From the IMG/VR virus record IMGVR_UViG_3300009788_000166, positions 1 to 42,760 of that record: a stretch of DNA of 42,760 bases. The stretch is one strand, 5' to 3'. The DNA is from a virus. The notes under the pieces were generated by a model. It saw only the letters and a program-made list of their open reading frames with translations, did no database searches and had not been told where the DNA came from. The position numbers and the translations under genes are program-made. Positions within the stretch are counted from its first letter, which is position 1. Each line of letters opens with the position of its first letter. Below are positions 38,715-42,760 of the stretch, piece after piece.

Positions 38715-38900
38715 ATGACGGTTATTATTCACACACGCTTCAAAAACAAAATGTGGATATGGGAAATTGAAACTGCATTTGGTTCACTTCATTCAGCTAG
38801 TGATTTTGAAACAGAGGTTGTTGCATTGAGCAATGCCAATCGGATGTGGACAGAGTTAAGGCAAGCAGCGACTTTGATATATTTAGGGAGTGAAAACTGA
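38715..38900 (+). CDS. Small hypothetical protein downstream of ribozyme 2
   Basis: A 61-residue product, ATG with GGAG six bases upstream inside the ribozyme tail. It starts TVIIHTRFKNKMWIWEIETA, a beta pair, followed by a helix (VALSNANRMWTELRQAATL). No family is recognised. It overlaps the next gene by one base. Confidence 0.65.
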   Translation: MTVIIHTRFKNKMWIWEIETAFGSLHSASDFETEVVALSNANRMWTELRQAATLIYLGSEN

Positions 38901-39094
38901 TGTACACGGTTCACAATTTTGCTACGAAGAAGTCATTACAAGAATCATTTCAACAAGGCCATATAATTCGGGTATACCAACCTGGACTTGGATCAACGGA
39001 AGGCAATCATGTCATTGAAGGTCCACATGGAATTCACAAGTGGTATCAGAAAGTTGTAGTTAAGAATGGAGTTATAACGGAGTTGAGAAAATGA
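38900..39094 (+). CDS. Small protein, tandem paralogue 1
   Basis: A 64-residue product: V-H-N-F-A-T-K-K-S-L-Q-E-S-F-Q-Q-G, then IEGPHGIHKWYQKVVVKNG. The motif F-x-T-K-K-x-L and the later KW-x-Q-x-V-x-V recur in the next gene, so they are tandem duplicates. Possible small phage regulatory protein; function unknown. Confidence 0.6.
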   Translation: MYTVHNFATKKSLQESFQQGHIIRVYQPGLGSTEGNHVIEGPHGIHKWYQKVVVKNGVITELRK

Positions 39095-39255
39095 AAACGG
39101 TCCGAGATTTCAAAACGAAAAAGGCACTGCGAACAGCGTTTGAACGCGGTGACAAGATCAAGACAACGGGAGTGGTTAACGGGTATGATACCATTCAAAA
39201 ATGGTCTCAGCGAGTTCGAGTTGAGAATTCGATTATTATGGAGATGATTCGGTGA
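39091..39255 (+). CDS. Small protein, tandem paralogue 2
   Basis: A 54-residue product with KTVRDFKTKKALRTAFERGD and I-Q-K-W-S-Q-R-V-R-V-E-N, parallel to the preceding gene but shorter. Coupled by ATGA to the previous stop and by GTGA to the next start. Unknown function. Confidence 0.6.
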   Translation: MKTVRDFKTKKALRTAFERGDKIKTTGVVNGYDTIQKWSQRVRVENSIIMEMIR

Positions 39256-39425
39256 CACCTATAGAACGATCACGACAACGAATTACTGATGCAAAAGTGT
39301 ATTTGCGTTTGCTCAAAATTCGTAGTCAATTACGTCCACATATGCTGCAATTCAAATTGGATCTTGAAAAGCGGATTGTGGACGAGACTGAGAAAATTGA
39401 AAGGATGCAGTTATGCTCGTCTTAA
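39252..39425 (+). CDS. Small basic coiled-coil protein (57 aa)
   Basis: A 57-codon frame from a GTG in GTGA overlap. The product is basic and helical (RSRQRITDAKVYLRLLKIRS, then FKLDLEKRIVDETEKIERMQ), probably a coiled coil. It runs into the start of the csrA remnant. Confidence 0.55.
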   Translation: MTPIERSRQRITDAKVYLRLLKIRSQLRPHMLQFKLDLEKRIVDETEKIERMQLCSS

Positions 39426-39542
39426 GTCGCAGAGTCAATGAAACGATATTCGTTGGTGATATTGAAATAATGATCATCAAAAGTGCGGATTGGAATTAAC
39501 GCACCGAAAGATGTTCCTATTCTTTGAGGAGAATTCTATGAA
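39413..39542 (+). pseudogene. csrA: Broken csrA (carbon storage regulator) remnant
   Basis: The ATG frame reads MLVLSRRVNETIFVGDIEIM, the classic CsrA N-terminus, but stops at TAA 39497 after 28 codons. Just after it, in the +1 frame, R-I-G-I-N-A-P-K-D-V-P-I-L (39486-39524) is the CsrA middle, followed by TGA 39525 in place of the usual Arg of H/L-R-E-E, then G-E-F-Y-E. Relative to a normal 60-residue CsrA about 20 bases are missing between the halves. CsrA binds ANGGA RNA motifs and regulates translation. The remnant's 3' end supplies the GAGGAG Shine-Dalgarno site of the next gene. Confidence 0.8.
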
Positions 39543-39720
39543 GGGATGGCTGGTACTCAGAGGGACACGAGCCCGCCTGAGCGACTTCTCGGAAAAGAAT
39601 GCTTGGGAAGCGCTGGAAAAAGCACGTAGATATCGCGCTCATGAAATCACGAACGTTGTAAGGGTGAAAATTATAGACGGAAAGGTGACACTCGATGAAG
39701 GATCAAATAAAACAACTTGA
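39538..39720 (+). CDS. Small protein using csrA-derived ribosome site
   Basis: A 60-residue product with GAGGAG six bases upstream of the ATG. It starts KGWLVLRGTRARLSDFSEKN and is basic, with one helix (AWEALEKARRYRAHE) and an acidic end. Family unknown. Overlaps the next gene by 26 bases. Confidence 0.65.
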   Translation: MKGWLVLRGTRARLSDFSEKNAWEALEKARRYRAHEITNVVRVKIIDGKVTLDEGSNKTT

Positions 39721-39970
39721 GGCTCTTGAGTGGTATTACGATAAACGTCTTAAAGATCAATTTCGGATTGATGCGCAAGATGCTTTTGATAAAGCCGTTT
39801 TGAAATACGATGAGGCAATGAATGACATCAAAACGGCCCCTGATGATCTTGCAAAGGTTCGACAGCAACTTGTTGGTTTGCGTCAGCAAATGAAGGTTGA
39901 GCCATATCGGAAAAAGATTGCAGCACTTAAAAAACTGAAGGAGCGACTTGATGGAGTGCAAACTGACTAG
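39695..39970 (+). CDS. Coiled-coil protein
   Basis: A 91-residue, almost fully helical protein (IKQLEALEWYYDKRLKDQFR, then LAKVRQQLVGLRQQMKVEPY, IAALKKLKERLDGV), with heptad-like spacing. It overlaps the VRR-type nuclease gene by 20 bases. May act as an adaptor or DNA-packaging accessory; unassigned. Confidence 0.65.
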   Translation: MKDQIKQLEALEWYYDKRLKDQFRIDAQDAFDKAVLKYDEAMNDIKTAPDDLAKVRQQLVGLRQQMKVEPYRKKIAALKKLKERLDGVQTD

Positions 39971-40274
39971 AAAGATTTGTAAATTGTGGCGAGCTGATGG
40001 CGCTATGATTTGCACGACGGATAGTGTTGGCTGGCCTGATCGATGGGTTGGCTGGCATGGTTGGGAATGGTGGTTGGAATTCAAAGAAAATTCAGAAGTT
40101 AAACCTCATCAAAAGCATGTCTTGGATAAACTTCGAGCGATTGACATTGGCGCTTGGGTAATTCGCATTCGTCCGAATTGGTGTGATATTGAATATCCCG
40201 ATGGTCGTGTCGTAAGAGAAAAAGTCCTTTGGGACGATGTTTTGCATACCCTCCAGGTGCTGTCTTGTACGTAG
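39951..40274 (+). CDS. VRR-NUC-type endonuclease
   Basis: A 107-residue PD-(D/E)xK nuclease candidate. G-W-P-D30-R, then E-W-W-L-E43-F-K45, then K-P-H-Q54 and a final I-G-A-W-V-I-R-I-R strand match the VRR-NUC fold (G-x-P-D ... [DE]-x-K ... Q). These small phage nucleases act on Holliday junctions or flap structures. An in-frame TTG immediately precedes the ATG. The product is Trp-rich. Position after a coiled-coil gene, not next to the polymerase, is unusual. Confidence 0.75.
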   Translation: MECKLTRKICKLWRADGAMICTTDSVGWPDRWVGWHGWEWWLEFKENSEVKPHQKHVLDKLRAIDIGAWVIRIRPNWCDIEYPDGRVVREKVLWDDVLHTLQVLSCT

Positions 40275-40366
40275 TTGGAGATGGCAACATTATCCACTTC
40301 TGGACGGGGTGGATTGAAACGGACCGAAAGGGTGAAATGGTAATGTGGAGGGCTGCCTCAAAGTGA
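40265..40366 (+). CDS. Low-confidence small ORF (33 aa)
   Basis: A TTG-started frame of 33 codons, overlapping the nuclease end by ten bases, with sequence YVVGDGNIIHFWTGWIETDR. It is GTGA-coupled to the next frame. A near-repeat (GGAGATGGCAAC) appears about 130 bases downstream. The TTG start and lack of a Shine-Dalgarno site keep confidence low. Confidence 0.3.
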   Translation: MYVVGDGNIIHFWTGWIETDRKGEMVMWRAASK

Positions 40367-40644
40367 GACAACGGCCAGGTTCGAAACTCTTTTGGCTTTG
40401 GAGATGGCAACGTTTTCCGTGGACTGGAATGAGAAAATGCTATAGCCCTAAGGACCAGATTGAAAGCCCAAGGAATTCGCACCCCCTTCTTCTATATGCT
40501 ATTATGCGTCAAAAAGCTACTTTTTATTGGACTATCCTTGGGTTGGGAATTGTTCGGTCCTATAGGGCTGAATTTGGCCAAAGGGCCTGGTTTGGGAAAT
40601 GTTGCCATCTGCAAAAAGGGCTTTATGTTTCGGTCAAGAAATAG
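40363..40644 (+). CDS. Low-confidence Trp-rich ORF
   Basis: A 93-codon frame from GTG 40363, GTGA-coupled to the preceding small frame. The product is rich in W, R and F (SKLFWLWRWQRFPWTGMRKC), which could indicate an artefact. In another frame the same DNA encodes the upstream extension of a zinc-ribbon protein (from TTG 40460), so only one is probably real. Confidence 0.25.
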   Translation: MRQRPGSKLFWLWRWQRFPWTGMRKCYSPKDQIESPRNSHPLLLYAIMRQKATFYWTILGLGIVRSYRAEFGQRAWFGKCCHLQKGLYVSVKK

Positions 40645-40795
40645 TAAACGTATTAAGCGCTTGAAATTGCTTAATGAATTAGTACCAAGTCGTCGATGCG
40701 GAATTTGTCAAATCGTCAAACTCGAAAGTACCAAGTGGGTTGTCTATGACCACAAAGCGATTTGCAAAAGTTGTTTTATGAAAGGTAAAAAATAA
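40625..40795 (+). CDS. Small zinc-ribbon protein
   Basis: A 56-residue product from ATG 40625, with AAAGGG five bases upstream. It has a basic N-part (SRNSKRIKRLKLLNEL) and a C-x-x-C ... C-x-x-C ribbon (C-G-I-C, C-K-S-C). The same frame extends upstream to TTG 40460 with a hydrophobic segment (FFYMLLCVKKLLFIGLSLGW), which would make a membrane-anchored form. It closes this block before the regulator gene. Confidence 0.6.
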   Translation: MFRSRNSKRIKRLKLLNELVPSRRCGICQIVKLESTKWVVYDHKAICKSCFMKGKK

Positions 40796-40797
40796 TT

Positions 40798-41196
40798 ATG
40801 CCATCAATGGATGAATTAGATCAACAATTTCGTTATGAGAATCAGTTACCATGTCGTCAATCAAAGGTCAAAGAGGATAAATGTGTGAAAAAAAGGAAAA
40901 CAAATGCGGAGTTAATAAAGGAGTTACGTTGTCAAGTGGATATAAAGCATCGTATTCAGGTCGATGCGTTAGGATTGTATTTAGAGGGTGTTAAAGTACC
41001 ACTTAGGAGAGATGCGAGAAAAGTGTTAATTGATATTGCATGCGTTGATTGGAAAACAGTTTCTCAAATCAGTGATGAAACGGGTTTGACACTGATTCAA
41101 ATTAGGAATGTTCTTTATAATCCTCTGTTTAGGGGAGTATATATGATTAGGAAATTGATGGGCAATCGGGTTGAATTTATGAAAGGGAAGAAATGA
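40798..41196 (+). CDS. Putative winged-helix-like regulator
   Basis: A 132-residue protein. The first half is basic and polar with scattered cysteines. The second half has DWKTVSQISDETGLTLIQIR, reading as helix-turn-helix (Q-I-S-x-x-T-G-L-[TS]-x-x-Q-[IV]), followed by a wing-like NVLYNPLFRGVYMIRKLMGN. It may bind DNA, possibly the nearby repeat region. It is coupled by ATGA to the ATPase gene. Confidence 0.55.
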   Translation: MPSMDELDQQFRYENQLPCRQSKVKEDKCVKKRKTNAELIKELRCQVDIKHRIQVDALGLYLEGVKVPLRRDARKVLIDIACVDWKTVSQISDETGLTLIQIRNVLYNPLFRGVYMIRKLMGNRVEFMKGKK

Positions 41197-42224
41197 TCGC
41201 ATCACATGTTTTAACGTTGACTCCAGATTATGTCAGCACCTGGTCACTTTGGGAAGCGGTTCGTGAGCTCTTGCAAAACGCAATTGATCAGCGGACATTG
41301 AACAAGTCGCGTATTATCTTCGAGTATGAAGATGAGAAGTTGACCATCGGGTCGACGAACGCATATCTCAGCCCTAAGACGTTGTTGTTAGGAATGACCG
41401 ATAAACGCAATGACGCAACCATCGGTCAATTTGGTGAAGGATACAAGTTGGCAATGCTGGTATTGACTCGCATGTCATACGACGTCAAACTTCGCAACGG
41501 GTCGGAATTATGGGTTCCGGCGTTTGAATATAATGAGGAGTATGAGTCACATGTGCTTGTGATAAATAGGTATGAGGCGGAAGATTGTGGTGGCGTATTT
41601 TTCGACATTACGAATGTCAGTGAAGATGGCTTTGGTGACATTGCAGAAAAGTATTTGCCTGATGTTCCTCTTGACGTTATCTTGGACGAAGATCACTTAC
41701 GCAAAAAGGTCTTTCTCGGTGGGCTGTTTGTTTGTGAGATTGATGATCTTGAATACGGTTATAACTTCGCACCTCGCCGCCTGGTCCTAGACCGTGACAG
41801 AGGTATGGCATCTTCGTTCGATGTTTCTTGTGCTACATCCGCAATATGGTCTCGTGTCGATGATGATAAGAGACTTTATGCGAATCTGTCCGCTGGAGGG
41901 TTAGACACCTCCTTTGTCAATGTATCGCGAGTGTCCACAAATCGCTATGTCGTTGAGCAATACTTAAAGGAAACGCCCAATGCCATTCCAGTGTCATCTG
42001 ATGATGAAGCAAAACGCCTAATTGCTGCTGGCAATACCGTACGTCGAGTGCCAACAGCGTTATGTAACTTGCTCCGAAGAATGCACAAGTTCGTATTCAA
42101 TCGTTCAGGTACTCCCTGCGAGAGGCTGGAGCGATTCCAGCAGCAGTTTGGCCGTTTCATGAATGATGAAGCGAAGACGGAATGGAAATCGATCATGGAG
42201 GCCTCAAAGGAGTGGAATGGTTGA
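41193..42224 (+). CDS. GHKL (Hsp90-like) ATPase
   Basis: A 343-residue protein with a Bergerat fold signature: W-E-A-V-R-E-L-L-Q-N29-A as the N-box, and the G-Q-F-G-E-G-Y-K-L-A glycine-rich lid at about 78-87, preceded by a G-M-T-D segment. It lacks kinase, dimerisation-histidine and CATH domains, so it is neither a histidine kinase nor a topoisomerase. The C-terminal 200 residues are unrecognised, with a long basic/acidic helical tail. A role in DNA handling or host takeover is possible. The stop is followed directly by the repeat region. Confidence 0.75.
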   Translation: MIASHVLTLTPDYVSTWSLWEAVRELLQNAIDQRTLNKSRIIFEYEDEKLTIGSTNAYLSPKTLLLGMTDKRNDATIGQFGEGYKLAMLVLTRMSYDVKLRNGSELWVPAFEYNEEYESHVLVINRYEAEDCGGVFFDITNVSEDGFGDIAEKYLPDVPLDVILDEDHLRKKVFLGGLFVCEIDDLEYGYNFAPRRLVLDRDRGMASSFDVSCATSAIWSRVDDDKRLYANLSAGGLDTSFVNVSRVSTNRYVVEQYLKETPNAIPVSSDDEAKRLIAAGNTVRRVPTALCNLLRRMHKFVFNRSGTPCERLERFQQQFGRFMNDEAKTEWKSIMEASKEWNG

Positions 42225-42237
42225 ATGTGCGATAAAA

Positions 42238-42430
42238 GGGGCGACTGCCCAAACGGATTGTGAAGATCTACTAATCGAAAATGGAGATAAAAGGGGTGAC
42301 TGCCCAAACGAACCTAGAAAGCGACCCACAGGGATATCTCAGGGAAACTCGCGACCCACAATGCCCAGTTAGGGTTGTTAGGGGGTGACTGCCCAGACGG
42401 ATTGTGAAGATCTACTAATCAAATTTATTC
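42238..42430. repeat. Degenerate iteron-like repeats at the right end
   Basis: Three copies of a GGGG[CT]GACTGCCC core begin at 42238, 42293 and 42381. Copies 1 and 3 continue with ACGGATTGTGAAGATCTAC and CTAATC. GCGACCCACA occurs at 42321 and 42351. The set is related to 161-262 at the left end. The cores are themselves short inverted repeats (GGGC-GACT-GCCC). Such an array near a helix-turn-helix gene may bind an initiator or terminase. Confidence 0.85.
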
Positions 42431-42467
42431 CATATATGGGAGCAACCGTGGGCAGTCGCTCCCTAAC
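42376..42467. repeat. 18-bp inverted repeat with 55-base spacer
   Basis: GTTAGGGGGTGACTGCCC (about 42377-42394) is matched on the other strand by GGGCAGTCGCTCCCTAAC (about 42450-42467), 16 of 18 positions pairing. The spacer contains the ATTGTGAAGATCTAC element. It could fold as a large hairpin in single-stranded DNA or RNA, or be a two-site protein target. Confidence 0.75.
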
Positions 42468-42470
42468 AAA

Positions 42471-42760
42471 TAAGATAGTATTGAAGACCTCATAATTCCG
42501 ATAAGGGAGATGGTATTGAAGACCTCATAATTCAGATAAGGGGGATGGTATTGAAGACCTCATAATCCCGATAAGGGGGATGGTATTGAAGACCTCATAA
42601 TCCCGGTAAGGGAGATGGTATTGAAGATCCCATAATTCCGATAAGGGGGATGGTATTGAAGACCTCATAATCCCGATAAGGGGGATGGTATTGAAGACCT
42701 CATAATCCCGATAAGGGAGATGGTATTGAAGATCCCATAATTCCGATAAGGGAGATGGTA
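42471..42760. repeat. 35-bp tandem repeat array, right end
   Basis: A partial unit at 42471-42497 leads into seven full 35-bp units starting at 42498, 42533, 42568, 42603, 42638, 42673 and 42708, and an 18-base partial at 42743. The A-A-B order repeats, giving a 105-bp period. Bases 42638-42760 equal 1-123, so the two arrays are one array if the molecule is circular. The unit number may be collapsed in assembly. Confidence 0.95.

Noticed and set aside
39482-39509. GTGCG ... CGCAC hairpin followed by CGAAAG as a ribozyme
   Set aside because: No catalytic core partner; the bases are explained by the csrA remnant.

Overview
The window looks like an essentially complete genome of a tailed double-stranded DNA phage of a bacterium. 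Every supported gene is on the + strand. Genes are packed end to end, and many consecutive pairs share an ATGA or GTGA stop/start overlap. A terminase, portal, capsid and tail set is present, and I see no integrase or lysogeny repressor. A tail tube, a tape-measure protein of 687 residues and no sheath suggest a long non-contractile tail (siphovirus morphology). The host cannot be fixed from sequence. Purine-rich Shine-Dalgarno sites and sigma70-like promoters indicate a bacterium. The last 123 bases (42638-42760) are identical to the first 123, which suggests a circular or terminally redundant assembly of about 42.6 kb. This overlap lies inside a tandem repeat, so closure is not proven.

Layout. 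42225-42760 plus 1-262: non-coding region with a 35-bp tandem array and flanking degenerate repeats, probably an origin or packaging site. 263-2681: sigma-like factor, small and large terminase. 2678-9740: portal, MuF, Mu-I-type protease/scaffold, lambda-D-like decoration protein, lambda-E-like major capsid, a possible membrane/lysis cluster, and head-tail joining proteins. 9724-14473: tail terminator candidate, tail tube, chaperone candidate, tape measure, distal tail protein. 14470-19755: likely tail tip and fibre proteins, one built of three internal repeats. 19768-21670: small genes and two tandem paralogues combining a Cys/His module with a sigma-region-2-like module. 21805-23676: SNF2-type helicase. 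23678-28310: many small genes, including a ribbon-helix-helix protein, an AdoMet-decarboxylase-like protein and a MazG-like protein. 28276-36640: replication and nucleotide metabolism, with an SSB-like protein, a CHC2/TOPRIM primase fused to an MCM-like AAA+ helicase, MazG, a thymidylate-synthase-family protein, dNMP kinase, dCMP deaminase, family A DNA polymerase and a FolM/PTR1-like reductase. 36641-40795: small early-type genes behind a promoter, with two self-cleaving ribozyme candidates and a broken csrA. 40798-42224: a possible DNA-binding protein and a GHKL ATPase.

The most striking discovery is a pair of type II hammerhead ribozymes at 37702-37759 and 38636-38695. Each fills the gap between one gene's stop codon and the next gene's Shine-Dalgarno site. 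All core nucleotides are present, and the stems differ between copies in ways that preserve pairing. Each also has a possible pseudoknot between the stem I loop and the bases just 3' of stem II. They would cut the polycistronic early mRNA between genes. Other points of interest are the Asp190 substitution in the thymidylate-synthase homologue (dCMP specificity), the primase-MCM fusion, three sigma-like proteins, the csrA remnant, and a structured tRNA-sized element at 36769-36843.
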